Shown: piece by piece, positions 43,708-55,443 of the stretch
How positions within the stretch are numbered: position 1 is the stretch's first letter
Layout: the number at the start of each line of letters is the position of its first letter
Assembly (NCBI GenBank): GCA_034401795.1
Contig: CM067371.1
Coordinates: 78,933,482-78,997,481 of the forward strand
DNA: 64,000 nt
Reading direction: 5' to 3'
Origin: Chaetoderma sp. LZ-2023a
Taxonomy: Eukaryota; Mollusca; Caudofoveata; Chaetodermatida; Chaetodermatidae
The notes under the pieces: model-generated
Databases searched by the model: none
What the model saw: only the letters and a program-made list of their open reading frames with translations
Told to the model about the DNA's origin: nothing
Program-made: the position numbers and the translations under genes

Positions 43708-45368
43708 TACACCTGTGCAAAAGTTAAGCACCACCCTATTTTTACGCACATGCGAGGGTATATTCATGTGCTATGAAGAAAGCAATAGCATAAACATTTA
43801 TGTACCCATCCATCTTAGTGCAAGAGGTAATTATGCAACTAGAGGAATGCTGATTATGATGGTGGGGAAACACTGTATGTTTTTGTTTGAACTTGAAAAC
43901 GAGGCCTGAATATGGTTACGTTGACACAACTGACAACTATTGCCCTACAGTTGACACACGTGGCTAGATTGTCATTAATGGTGTCTGAAAACGAAGTTTA
44001 ACATCTGTGCACGAGTTTGAGACTGTCATTATTAATACCGGGTATATCCACCTTGTGCCTGGATGACGGCCTGGACACGACGTCTCATGCTGGTCACCAA
44101 CCGACTGATACGCCATTGTGGTATTCGTTGCCATTCAAGATGGAGTGCGCCTGTTAATTCCTGTAGGTTCTGCACAGGAGGATCCATCCTTCTCACCATG
44201 TTTCCCAGAATGTCCCAGATATGCTCAATAGGGTTCATGTCAGGGCTCCTTGCTGGCCATGGTAGGGGTTCGATGGCATTCTGGCGGAGGTATTCATGCA
44301 CAGCTCTAGCACGATGTGGTCGGGCGTTGTCATCCATGAATATAGGGTGGGTTCCAGGTGCATGATTTACAAAATGAGGGACCACAACTCTATCCAGTAT
44401 GGAATCTTGATATCTTTGTCCATTTAGTGTTCCAGGTACAGTCAACAGATCCAGCTTACAATCAAATGAGATGCACCCCCATATCATAACGGAACCTCCA
44501 CCAAATGGAACTTCTTCAATGATGTTACGTTGGTCGTACGCCGTGCGTCTGGACCTCCACACACGAGTTCGACCATCTGTGGCATGAAGCAGGAACCGAC
44601 TTTCATCGGACCAGTGTACCCGTCTCCAGGATCTCATGTTCCAGTGTCTTCTTTCGTTGCACCACCTCAGACGCTCCTCTTTGTGGTGTGCAGTGAGGAG
44701 AGGACGTCTGACAGGTCTCCTAGCTTTCATGCTAGCAGCATAGAGTCTCCTTTTGACGGTAGACATTGACACTCTATTGCGCGTTTCCCATTGCTGGCTG
44801 AGCACTCTGCTGTTGGTGAATGGAGATCTCCTAACAAGGCGTACTAGGGCTCGATCATCACGGGCAGTAGTCTTCTTCGGTCTTCCAGATCTAGGCCTGT
44901 CCTTCACCTCGTTAGTTTGCCCATGTTTTGCAATCAAACGACTGATTACAGTATGGTTAATGTTCAGCTGTCTGCCAATCTCTCTGCATGACATACCAGT
45001 GGTATGCATGCCTATGATTTGCCATTTCACACGATCACTTAACCTTCGTCTTGCCATAGCGGTTCACAATCAAGAGCTAATTCTCTCTGTACAAATAAAC
45101 CACGGTCATGAACACAAAATTCCTAATCTTGTCGCCTAAATCTGTATGTAATGTTCTACACCTCAAACTGGACTTTTACATAACTGAACACGTGTGCTGT
45201 TTCCCGCCACGCACGGACATCAAGCGGCGTGAAGTCATGCATGCATGTGCATTTCGTACTTGGAATTTTGTCAGCTAACGCGGGGACAAAAAGTATGGCA
45301 GCCTAGTTGTACCATCATGTGTCTACGTTCTATTGTTTTTGCTGGTGCTTAACTTTTGCACAGGTGTA
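43708..45368 (-). mobile_element. Tc1-type transposon, complete copy
   Basis: 1,661 bp between TA duplications (43706-43707 and 45369-45370). The ends TACACCTGTGCAAAAGTTAA and its reverse complement form a TIR of about 27 bp. One intact transposase gene lies inside, on the minus strand. It is inserted in the right TIR of E2, whose left TIR (about 21149) shows the site without it. Intact ends plus an open gene make it potentially mobile, or recently so. Confidence 0.95.
44032..45057 (-). CDS. Tc1-family DD34E transposase (complete element)
   Basis: 341 residues, the same length as the first copy and differing at seven positions, none of them catalytic. D151, D243 and E278 are all present with 34 residues between the last two, as are the N-terminal helix-turn-helix region and the G-R-P-K-K linker. 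Start ATG at 45057, stop near 44032. The 5' leader within the element is about 310 bp. Unlike the first copy, it has both TIRs available. Confidence 0.95.
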   Translation of the reverse strand: MARRRLSDRVKWQIIGMHTTGMSCREIGRQLNINHTVISRLIAKHGQTNEVKDRPRSGRPKKTTARDDRALVRLVRRSPFTNSRVLSQQWETRNRVSMSTVKRRLYAASMKARRPVRRPLLTAHHKEERLRWCNERRHWNMRSWRRVHWSDESRFLLHATDGRTRVWRSRRTAYDQRNIIEEVPFGGGSVMIWGCISFDCKLDLLTVPGTLNGQRYQDSILDRVVVPHFVNHAPGTHPIFMDDNARPHRARAVHEYLRQNAIEPLPWPARSPDMNPIEHIWDILGNMVRRMDPPVQNLQELTGALHLEWQRIPQWRISRLVTSMRRRVQAVIQAQGGYTRY

Positions 45369-45370
45369 TA

Positions 45371-45622
45371 TATCACTTCCACGTGGCACATTTTCAGGCC
45401 CAAAGTTGACAAAGCCAAAATCATCAAAATTACAATGAAGCGCAAAATTGCGATCTCGTGTGTAGAGGGCACCTCACTTCAAGAGCGAATTGTGAAAAAT
45501 CTTCCACGTGGATTTTTGTAAGAAATGGATTTCTGAATTCTACAGACAATCCCACCATAGGAACCACCCTCAGACCTTTTGGTAAATAAAAGTCAAATAA
45601 AACCCTCTAAGCTTTGGGACTA
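45371..45622 (-). repeat. E2 right terminal inverted repeat, outer part
   Basis: Reverse complement matches 20908-21150; outermost bases TAGTCCC against TAGTACA on the left. Confidence 0.8.
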
Positions 45623-46099
45623 TATGTGTCATTTCGATTCTCAGCCTGATAATTGCACTAATTATCGCATGCCATCAATCATGGCACAAGAAAGGAATTT
45701 GTTCCTTAAAGTAACGGCAGGAAGCATTCCGTGGAACATGATGTAGTGCTTGCAGCAAAATCACGCACGTACTTTATATTAACAATTCTGGCATTTGTCT
45801 CTCATCAAACCTGCATCAAGACCAGCCAAAGACCTTTCTAGCATTCATTAATTGTGTATCAGAATGGCCGATAGACCGCACGAAACAGTGTACGCATACT
45901 GTGACTATGTCTGCAAGCTAAAGGTGAACTTAAAATTCGGCCGTTAGTGACCATAACATATGTTCATTGTGAAAATTGTGTTTTGAAGGCTGATGTTGCT
46001 GCAAACAGCAACGGCTTGCAACAACGATTTTGTAATTCTGAGAAGAAAATTAAATGTGCCAAGATTTAATGTAGGTTTCATTAAAAATAATTATTAGCT
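45623..46099. other. No gene recognised
   Basis: Flank of E2. A small stem-like sequence near 45995-46022 (GTTGCTGCAAACAGCAAC) resembles the loop region of the hairpin repeat family. Confidence 0.45.
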
Positions 46100-46500
46100 G
46101 AACTGAGCTATAGCGATGACGCCCCATGGAGGGTTCCGTGTTCTATTTAGGCATATGTACCGCTCTTTTCTAGCTAAGCTCCGCCCACTTTTGCTCATGT
46201 TTTGGAATCAATTTATATACTTTGTTTCCTGAATTCGCAGAATCCCAATTTTAAGGTAACTATGTCGGTGAGCTGTCGAAAATTTTGAAACTAATTTGAC
46301 TGGCGTGCTGTTGCTGCACAGTAACATAGAGTCAAAATGTCCAACAGAATATTTATTAAATAATAACTCCATCAAAGACATACAATTCGTACATTGCGAC
46401 GGACTATTCAAGCTTCATGAAGGAGAATTCTCTATCAATTATGATGCTGACGTCAGTCTACATGTGACGTAATTAATTATTACGTCATATAGGGCTATTT
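46100..46500 (+). repeat. Hairpin/CRE repeat family, copy 3
   Basis: Carries the CTAGCTAAGCTCCGCCCA block (46170-46190), a decayed hairpin beginning GAAACTAATTTGACTGG (46289), then TTTATTAAAT...AAAGACATACAATTCGTAC (46350-46394), then GCTGACGTCAG and further ACGTCA/ACGTAA sites (46448-46490). The right arm of the hairpin is shortened here. Confidence 0.7.
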
Positions 46501-46646
46501 GAGTAACAGATCATATTCACTCATTGGGAGTCTGTCCGTCCGTCCGACTGCTTGCCCGTACTAGTTGTTAAATCTGACTTTCTAATGCCAATTAGGGATT
46601 TTGTTATCTTAGGCAGTGTTCTCACGAGAGACTTAAGGTTCTCGTG

Positions 46647-48116
46647 TCCCATTAAATATAGACCCTTTTGCACGAGATATGAGATGCCTGCTGATTTTTA
46701 TTGAATTTACCCAACATGCTATGCTACCCAGCATGCAACGCTACCCAGAATGCAATTTCCTAACTCCATAATCGTTGTAACTATTGGACGCCATATTCGT
46801 TTAGTCTATTGTCTTTATAGGCCAGGATTTCTCAAACAAAACCAACCCGCCGGCACGTGCAGATAGTAATTTCTTCTCCAGCTCTGGACGCGTAAGCATG
46901 CGCATAGGGCGTCGTACTATTCACGCCAGTACATTCGAAGGCCTGCATTTCAATACTATTCAGTGCAACTGTGTCAATTTCCAGAAGCAAATTAGAGAAT
47001 ACTTATATTTTGACAATAATTTGCGTGAAAGTTATTGCTATCAATGACAGCAACAACATTCAGTAAAATTATTGTCAAAATAATTATTAGGTAATGCGAT
47101 TACTACCTGGTACAGATTTAATAGGAATTTGTTGGAAAATTGTTGCCACAACAGGTTTTAGTCGCTATATTATAAAATAATCATCATAAATTTTAGTCGA
47201 CTCTCGCTACGGATTTGAATAGCAATTTGACTATACGTTGTTGGTTTCTAAGGCACCAACAACATTTTCGAATTATTATCCAAACACGTGCAATCAGTAT
47301 ATTACTATTTAGGTAGTGAGCGTGGGTCTATATAGGCGTTCTCTCCAAGAATGAATGCTTAGCAAACGGTGTGTATGTTTCGTTGACAAATTTGTGCATT
47401 TCAAACAAATGCATTGGCCAAACAGAAACGTACACCCGGTAGCTAGGCGAAACATTTACTTAGTGCAGGCAAAGCGTATTTTGGCCCTATACTCACTCTA
47501 CTTAGATAGTATTACTGAGCGCCGTGTAATTCTCTTGACAACAATTTGATTACGTTGTTGGTGGCCTTAGTCAGCATCAACTTAGTCAAATATATGATGA
47601 TTATTTTAGAACACCGACTGAAAGCTGTTGCAGCAACACTTGAAAAAAATGTGTATCAAATATATAGCGGGTAGTAATTGCATTACATACTAATTATTTT
47701 GACAACAATTTGACTGAATGTTGGTATTGCCATTGATAGCATCAACTTTCACGCAAATTAGTGTCAATATATATACAATCTTTCTCCTATTTTCACCTGG
47801 ACATTTCGCACTTTCTCTAAACAGTGTTGAAATACATACTGTCGAATGTACTGTCGTGAATACGGCCTACGCGGATGCTTACACTTCCAGAGCTGGAGGA
47901 CAAATGACTATTTGCACGTGCAAAAGGTTGGTTTTGTTTGAGAAATCCTGGCTTGTGCAGACAATAGACTAAGCGAATATGGCGTCCAATAGTTACAAAG
48001 ATTATGGAGTCAGGGAATTACATGCTGGGTAGTATTGCACGCTGGGTAGCATTGCATGCTGGGTAAATTGAACAGTCATCTCATAGCTCGTGCAAAAGCG
48101 TCTATATTTAATGGAA
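46647..48116. repeat. 1.5-kb foldback element with about 600-bp arms
   Basis: The left arm (46647-47280) and right arm (47535-48116, inverted) match over most of their length. Shared blocks include CCATTAAATATAGAC, GGACGCCATATTCG, GGATTTCTCAAACAAAACC and AATTTGCGTGAAAGTT. They enclose about 250 bp of unique sequence. Smaller AATTTGACT...GTTGGT stem units recur within each arm. No transposase is visible and target duplications were not found. Confidence 0.8.
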
Positions 48117-48243
48117 CATGAGTTTTAATTCGGAATCACGTCATATTGAAGTATAGGCGTTATTCCTGATTAACTCACTAGTGAGAACACGACGTTATAG
48201 TCTATGAGGTTACGTCGAAAACGTACCGAAATCGTTCAAAATG

Positions 48244-48477
48244 TGAAAATTGGCTTACTTATAGATTTTCGAATGCTCTATCCAATAAGAGCCAGACACA
48301 CATGATCAGACACATATTTTAGCCGCCATTTTGAATTTCATCCTGGCTGCTTTCGAAACTTATTTATATAATACCAAGCATGAAAATTGGCTTACTTATA
48401 GATTTGTGTATGCTCTATCCAATAAGAGCAGGACACACATAATCAGACACATATTTTAGCCGCCATTTTGAATTTCA
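48244..48477 (+). repeat. Two direct 97-bp repeats, period 137 bp
   Basis: 48244-48340 and 48381-48477, both starting TGAAAATTGGCTTACTTATA and ending CCGCCATTTTGAATTTCA, with few differences. Confidence 0.85.
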
Positions 48478-48815
48478 CCTTCCTTCTAGGACACATATAT
48501 AGATAAATAAGGTTACTTTTTATATGTTTCACTATCCAAAGAAGCTGATGTGATTATTTACGAATACATAGCTTATTTCCTTATATAAATATTCTATATG
48601 GCACAAGCAAAAAGCAGGATCTACAACGAAATTGTTATATTTTGAATTTCATTGGCTAGATCACATATTTCAATTGATCTGTGCACTCATTTGGTATTAA
48701 TACCACTCTATCTATAGCATGAGTCACCACACGTGCAAAGTTCAGTGCATGAAAGGGAAGAATTAATGCATTTACAAGTGGGCTTACAAGCTTTTTTGCA
48801 GCCACATTTGATTAA
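48478..48815. other. No gene recognised
   Basis: AT-rich DNA downstream of the E3 gene. Nothing recognised. Confidence 0.4.
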
Positions 48816-50644
48816 TTATTTGCAAGACTGCAGCCTCAGGAAGGGCTGACCAGTAATGTACCCAGTGTTCATTTGTATCCTTTGTCCATCCCCAATCTCA
48901 TGGGTTTGGTAACTGCTGTTGAGCATTGAGTGCCTGTCCCCAACAGTTCCTCCTTGATATGCCGATCTTCTGATATACTCAGTATGCGCAGCCTTAGTTG
49001 GGTATATGCGATCTAGCTGCCTTCCCTTTGCAAATAGAAGTTCTCTTGCCTGGTTTATCTGGTTGCACTCACTAGTTCTGTCATAGAGTAGAATGACAAA
49101 ACGTTGAAGCTTGGCAATTATGTCATTAGAGATTGCAACGGGTGAGGCTGACAGGTTGACACATGCTTCCATGATTTCAGGAAATGATGTCCATGTGTCC
49201 CAAGCCGGTTTCTTCCCAATGCTGCTGACGGAGGATGAGGTATCACAGCCACTGAAGGCATGGAAGAATGGCAATGCCATAGCCTTCTGCTCCCAAAGTG
49301 TGGTTGCAATGGTACAGGCTGGTAGCACTTAATAATTTTTCTTCACACCAAAAGCGATCCATAATTCATCAAGTAGTAGGGAATGAAATGTAGCAATAGC
49401 TAAGATAACCACATCTGTGTCGACTGTTCTGATCAAAACTTTGCGGTAGCCATGTTGTCCACAATGTAGTACATGTAACAGTATTCTTGTGTCCGCTTCC
49501 TCGTGATTACATGGTGCAAGATTAAGTGCATTGTCACACTCATGAGACGACAAAACTGTATTTTCGAATGTACTATTCAGCTGTTTTCCTGGAGTAACCA
49601 GCTTGGCAAAACATTTTGCCAAGAAATTGTCCAGCTATTTCTTATTTGCATCAACACGAAGGAAACTTTGCCAGCTCATAGGGATCTGTGTGAATGCATT
49701 AACAACAATTCGAGTTCCTGAACCTCTTTTCAGCCTGGTACATCCTTTCAAACTGTTGTCAATGTACTGATCCCATACCACGTCCAGATGCTTTGTAGCC
49801 GCAAGATTCCTCATTAGATATGGAATGAATACTTTCTCGATATAGTCATTAAAGTAGAACAGGATTTGGGGAACAGCATATTGATGACAACAAACTATCA
49901 AAAATCTTTGCACCAACTTCAGGGTTACTACCATTGGTAGTAGGGACCACTATTTCAAAGCATTGAGTAAGTAAGGTCTGACTTGGTGCATGCTCTCAGT
50001 TGTCCCACATCTGATAAAGAATGTGAAGCTGCTTGGTTCTCGTGCCTGAAAAATTCATCCATATCTCCACTCCATTTCTGGATTGGGAACGATATATACA
50101 TTCGAACACGGTGATCAACTGCTAATGTCAATGCACTACGAAGGTATTCATTAGTGCCATCTTCATCACAGAGGAAACAATTTTCCGACCTTTTCATTGA
50201 ACTTGCTACAGAAGTATGTCTGGTTTTAACTGAACTTTGTTCGGGTTCTTCATCTTCTATGGCTTTTCTTTTCTGAGCACGCAGAAGCTTTTGCTTATCA
50301 ATTTTATTTCGACAGTTTTTATGCCATCGTGCTTTGTTTGTCCGAAGAGTTGTCTCAATACCTTCACCAGTGTCCATTCTGGAAATGTCTATTTTCATGG
50401 GTTAGCAATCTAGATTGTGGAACTGATACAGGTTTTCAGCAAAACATTTATAGCCACAGTCCTTATCACTCCCCCTATACATACATAGTCCAGGATCAAC
50501 TAATCTCTTTTCTGTTTCTGTCTGGGAGAGAACACAAAGCTGCCAGTCTGTTACATTTGATGAGTCCAGTCTTTCTAAACACTGAGAGGTACTTGCACTA
50601 GGATCTACACTCTTACACGTTTTAGACAGTGTGTATGCCGACAA
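48816..50644 (-). pseudogene. E3: third XPG/FEN1-like nuclease gene, central part missing
   Basis: Read from 50644: W-Q-L-C near the start, W-H-K-N-C-R-N-K (about 50315) and C-F-L-C-D-E (about 50175), the zinc-type N-terminus of the family. The sequence then jumps at about 49940 straight to the nuclease region: D-V-V-W-D-Q-Y-I-D-N-S-L-K (about 49780), H-E-E-A-D-T-R-I-L-L (about 49500), T-V-D-T-D-V-V-I-L and F-S-G-C-D-T-S-S. A C-terminal part contains R-Q-L-D-R-I-Y-P-T. Stops separate 49622-49329 from 49328-48816. The central region seen in E1 and E2 is absent, from deletion or because this is a shorter subfamily. I found no TIRs. Sequence is clearly diverged from E1 and E2. Confidence 0.8.
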
Positions 50645-51700
50645 AGACTCTATACAAACTACTACAAAGCATAATACTGTTAACTATGGCTAGGGCAGGT
50701 GCTGACGATGTGCAGTGCAAAGGGCGAATTATTTGAAAATGGCAATGAGTTGATTGTAAAGTATAATTAGTAGCTGTTGCGCTAAATCTGCAATATATCA
50801 TACAGATACATGTTTATTTAGACGTTTAAAGACTCTTGAATCAATTATCTGTGTACAATTTTAAGTAGAGAAATTTTCGTTTCTAATTTTCAAATTCAAA
50901 TTTACTTTAAATGAGACTTTATAATATTACCCCGGGTACTTTATTACGAGATTGCAAGATGACGGCTCCCGATGGGTCCAATCGCTTCCTGCTTTTATAT
51001 GAAAGAGTACACCTAAAACTTCTTACATGCCAAATTTTGTAATTGTTTCACAATTTGAACGATTTTTACTTTATCTACTAGACTATTATATTCATCTACA
51101 TATTATCTCTTGGTGCTGTCATTACGATCAACTTACTGAATGCTTTAAATACAGAAAATCAATATTTAGATTTCCAGTGTGCGAAATTGGTAATACATAC
51201 ACGAATAGTTTATTACATACGATTTCTGTGACGAAGGTATCACGAAAATCTCCCTCTTGCTGTGTAATAAATCCTTTGCTCGCTATTCGTTTGTTATCGA
51301 TGCGATGAAGGAGCGGGAATAAAAAACACCTTATCAGGTCATAGTGTCAAGCTGAGCTACCCGGGAACACGCTAGTTGACGCGAATTTACTCCAGATTTA
51401 TCTGTTCTAAGACAATTTATTACGGCAGAATTTTCATAATAATTTGCATCGCCTTGTCTAAATATATGCCAAGCTCAGGCGAGAGGGTTAGCCCTATGTT
51501 CTAAGTCATAAATTAATCAAAACCACATAAGCAGCTGCGATTTATGGAAGAAAATGGCATCGCAAGGGACATCTTTCCCCCTTTCCACACTGGATGTGAA
51601 GGAAGCGAGCGGATTTATGTAAGATCACTAGGCGGCGCGACCATCTCAATAGAAGTCGCACGTCTCGCCGTCTTTAACTACTTGAGGGTTGTATAAATAT
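50645..51700. other. No gene recognised
   Basis: Non-coding. A tRNA A-box-like GGTAGCTCAG lies on the minus strand near 51360, without a B box or tRNA fold. No E3 terminal repeat was found here. Confidence 0.4.
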
Positions 51701-51792
51701 GCTGTTGAGTATTTTGAAACCAATTTGACTGGAAGTCGTTGCTGCCTATGCCAACAGGTTCCTGCCAAATTAGTTTCAAAATACTCAGCAGC
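51701..51792. repeat. Hairpin repeat family, copy 4 (hairpin only)
   Basis: An imperfect palindrome with arms of about 34 bp: GCTGTTGAGTATTTTGAAAC and, inverted, GCTGCTGAGTATTTTGAAAC, then AATTTGACTGG against AATTTGGCAGG. Same core as the copies at 13377 and 19806. Confidence 0.75.
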
Positions 51793-51914
51793 TTACCAGT
51801 ATGATTGCTTTTAAAATTGAGATTCTGGAAAGTCAGTGTTCGAAGAGTTAACACTCGCGCCTGTCACAGTCGCTATGGTTTCTACTTTCAAGTTTCAAGT
51901 GTCAAGTTTTTAGA

Positions 51915-53785
51915 AGCAATCCCAGGGCACATGTTCATAAAAATTCCCAATTTAAGTATACTTAATGTCTATGTACCATACTTTACAAAGTATCACACTT
52001 ATGAAAGTGTACATGTCGAGTAAATCTATAGCCCCATACCTAAATATTTGCGCGAGTCGTTGCTAAGGTATTCTTTCCATATTTGGAGTCAAAACTGAAA
52101 TCGATTGTGCATTGTATTGTTAAAGTTTATGGACGCGGGCATACCAATAATTGTTACATTTCCTTTTAATTCATTTGATCTTTAAAAAATGGTTTGTACT
52201 AATGAAATAAGCGTGGAAAAGCATAAAAACATAAATATCTAGAGATGGTTCAAATGGAGATAGGTCTAATCACGACGGTATCTAGATACAGCCATAGTAA
52301 AATTTGGAAATATATTACACTAATAACTATTAAAATTTTTACACAGTGCCATGCACGTGACCCTATCCATTCATAAGTAAAAATCCAACGTTTCTTATGA
52401 ATATTTAATCTTTTCTGTGGTTATGCTCATAGTGCAAACATTTCTTGATCGCGTTTGGCAATAAGAAGTAAATACTATGCCACATTGTGGCCTGGGTGTA
52501 AATAAACTGAATTGAATAGAATTGAACTACAATTACCGTGATGCTGCTTTCTGTACTATGTGTCAACCAAGTTCAGTCAGCCGCCGTAATTCAATAAGTT
52601 CTTCATCGAAATCTGGAAGTGGCATATTACTTGCAATATTGTGGGGTATTACACGTATTATGGAGTAGTGTACATTGCACATACTGCTACTGCTATCCCA
52701 CATGCCTTTTGTGAGTATATCTTAGCTGGCCATGGAGGCAATGGAAGCGTCTCCGCTCCATTGTCCGATGCCTCTTTCAATTAACTATTTTGTCCTTTTG
52801 CGGGATCTGTTATAGCGACGCTGATGTTGGCATTTAGAAATGGCGTCATCAGACATGACCTAGGTGGATAACCGTTGTTTCCCAAAAGTATATAATCTCC
52901 ACCTTCATTCATCACATTTCTGGCAAAATCCATTTTTCTTTAGCATTACTGAGTCGTGCATACTTCCAGGTCATTTAGCTACACCATTTCTGATACGGTA
53001 CTTACTAGCATCTAATATTACCTTGGTGTTAATGGAATAATAGGTTTTGAGATTTACATATCTCCACTCGTGTTGTATCGGACCTGATATCCATATATGG
53101 GTTCCATATATTCTATGATCACCCAAGACCCAGGGAAAATTGGCGATTTCATTAAACTCTTGAGCAAAGGTTTAAATGCTTTGAGCCCTTGGAAATTTCA
53201 CAACTTAGTGCAATAGGGGAAGCAATGCATGCATCACTTTGGGAAATGATGCAACTCATACTATAGACTGTAGTGTATGGGTTGTATCGCCAACTACGAG
53301 CCAGTGGCATATGAACACAAAGCTGCACGAACCTTTAGGCTACATGTGAGAACAGAGTTTCTCAGTATTTGTGGTTCTAGTACGTTACCGACAGCATCAT
53401 TCAGCTCTAATATCATCTGCCGATCTACTCCGTATATCTGCTAGAGTTGCAGCTCACTGTATAGCTTCAGTGGATGAACTCTGTCATGAAATACTCGTTC
53501 ACGGCGCATCACATGCTTTCTTAGAACGTCTTCTTGCACCGCCAACATTAACGCAGCTATTTTGGACAAAATGAACAGATTTTATAATGGAGTAACCAAT
53601 CTACTTAAAGTTAACTACTTAGAGTTAAGCCAGCCTTGAAGGTGTCTTATATTTATGGGTATATCTAGGTATCATCCATAATGTAAGTGGCATATTGAAT
53701 ACCGTTTCTTCATGATGCTTAGCTTAGGTAGGTAGAAATGTATGTTACTTTGGCTTAAGTCGCTTTATGAATACGGGCTGTTGGG
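51915..53785 (-). mobile_element. PIF/Harbinger-type element, copy 1, decayed
   Basis: Outer sequences are GGGCACATGTTCATAAA (left) and CTTTATGAATACGGGC...GGGCCC (right), an approximate TIR. It contains a transposase-like region on the minus strand. The same left-end pattern restarts at about 53781 (GGGCCCATATTGATAACAATTC), so a second copy follows in tandem. Exact ends and target duplications are not certain. Confidence 0.65.
52800..53590 (-). pseudogene. Harbinger transposase remnant
   Basis: Minus-strand pieces read E-R-V-F-H-D-R, Y-S-E-L-Q-L-Q-Q-I-Y-G-V-D-R (N-terminal part) and later N-E-G-G-D-Y-I-L-L-G-N-N-G-Y-P-P and C-L-M-T-P-F-L-N. The last two are the L-L-G-D-x-G-Y-P and L-M-T-P-F blocks of Harbinger DDE nucleases, with the catalytic Asp replaced by Asn. 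Many stops and frameshifts separate them. Confidence 0.75.
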
Positions 53786-54980
53786 CCCATATTGATAACA
53801 ATTCATAATTTAAGTATACTTAAAGTCTATGTATCATACTTTACTAAGTAACACACCTAATTCGGGATTCATAAACGGTCCTAAGTATCATACTTCCCAA
53901 AGTATGTCGAATAAATCTAGGTGCCATGCATAAAATGTTGTGCAAGTCGCTGCTAGCATATTCTGCACACTTTTGGGATCAAACCTGAAATCGATTAGGC
54001 ATTCTCTTGTCAAAGTTCATTTTCATTTATATCAGTTTCTGACTTCGTTTGACGGTGGACACAACACATACAATCTCGAATCGGGTTTTTGGCAAAATAA
54101 TTATTAGACTAACACTATAAATACTGTGCACGTGCATAGGACTCCTATTACTGTATCAATATGAGTGAGAAGATTAGGAATGCCAATTTTAAGGAAATGT
54201 TTCATTTACTAACTAGTATGAAGTAGAGGTGGTGGTCATTAGATCCCAATTTCCGCATACAATTACTACTAAGTAAACGCACAACACTTGGGGGCAATGA
54301 ATCGCAGAAATCCATATGTTGTTTGAACAGAGAAATAGTTTCTACGAAGGGGCAGACTGTGTGGAGCATAACTTAGTCGTCCATAGAGGCAATGGAATCG
54401 TATCTTCCATTGTTCACTGCTTCGTTCAACGAAACATCGCGTTCTCTTGTGGGATATGCTATAGCGACGCTGTTATTCGTTGTTGGGATTAAAAAATGGG
54501 GTTATCACGTGGATTTAGGCCTGTCCTCTAAACACGGTCAGCTCCAGCGCCCTAGGTAAAGGCTGAATCTGAGGGAGGGTCAGAGAGGGTGGGGGGGGGG
54601 TGTTGCGGCATTGCCCATGGATGATTTGAAATTCAGTTGCTCGGAGACGGCCTTTCCTGCATACCTAGAGTGAAGTATGGCTATTATCCTAATGTCAATT
54701 TCTTTAAAGTTTTCTCTTTTATGAAATTATATGGTATTGGCCGTATATGGATCTAGAAGGGCACGTATAGCCTCTAATGCATACCTCTGTCACGAAATGT
54801 TTGTCACACTTGTTGATACTGATATTTTGCAAACAAATGCGACCAGATATGAATCTACATCAATTGTGCATCAGCGGATCACCACCAAAATCTATGCGCT
54901 TCATTCTATCTCCATACCAGAGGACTGCCACCGACTATTAGAGCCAAATCTTCTTTATTACCTCACCATATTCTAATCAA
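53786..54980 (-). mobile_element. PIF/Harbinger-type element, copy 2, internally deleted
   Basis: 53786-53960 repeats the left end of copy 1 (AATTTAAGTATACTTAA...CTATGTA.CATACTTTAC). 54370-54480 repeats its catalytic-region DNA (AGCGACGCTG...), and 54750-54970 has the N-terminal part. Roughly half of the copy-1 interior is missing. A G-rich patch (GGGTGGGGGGGGGG) lies at 54587-54600. Confidence 0.55.
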
Positions 54981-55437
54981 CGTTTACTGGATTAAATTTC
55001 TATCAACTGTCATTTGCCTGCCATGGCCAGTTGGCATTGTCATCTGGTATGCGATCAGGTCCTTCCCCGAGGAAAGCACAAGTAGTATAGCGTATATATG
55101 TTGGCTATGCACATACGCCATTTAACACAATGTCTGCATGTACTACGGCAGCATTTTGATGGAGGTATGTATCAGTCTCATGCAAGAAACATCACTTGGT
55201 GAGGAAAACTATTGCCATCTGAAGTAGAGGGTTCATTTGTATGATTATTTACTTGGGAATCTGTAAAACTATGCTGGCGGTTACGTGACCAAGTTCCGCA
55301 AGGGGCGTATATTTGTAAGCAAGATAAGTCAAGTAGTTCAATAATATTTTATTTCATGATTATATGGACAGATTCATCCACACTACATGTGGTTCATCCA
55401 ATGCATTGCCTTACCGTATGCAGGTGTGGGAAGGTGA
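54981..55437. other. No gene recognised
   Basis: Non-coding DNA before a G-rich tract. Nothing recognised. Confidence 0.4.
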
Positions 55438-55443
55438 TCAAAC

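Larger units (their letters stand above)
20908..45622 (+). mobile_element. E2: second XPG-nuclease transposon, split by a Polinton and a Tc1 element
   Basis: Inverted copies of a roughly 600-bp sequence lie at 20908-21517 and, reversed, at 45622-43366 (itself split by Tc1). Between them are a broken gene of the same family as E1 and the 15.9-kb Polinton. Removing the Polinton and the Tc1 copy leaves an element of about 7.15 kb, close in size and design to E1. Both outer ends begin TAGT, as does the E1 left end. I could not define a target duplication: the flanks read AGA and TAT with these ends. The nesting order is E2 first, then the Polinton and Tc1. Confidence 0.75.

Noticed and set aside
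51330..51370. Possible tRNA gene on the minus strand (GGTAGCTCAG)
   Set aside because: No B box follows and no cloverleaf can be drawn.
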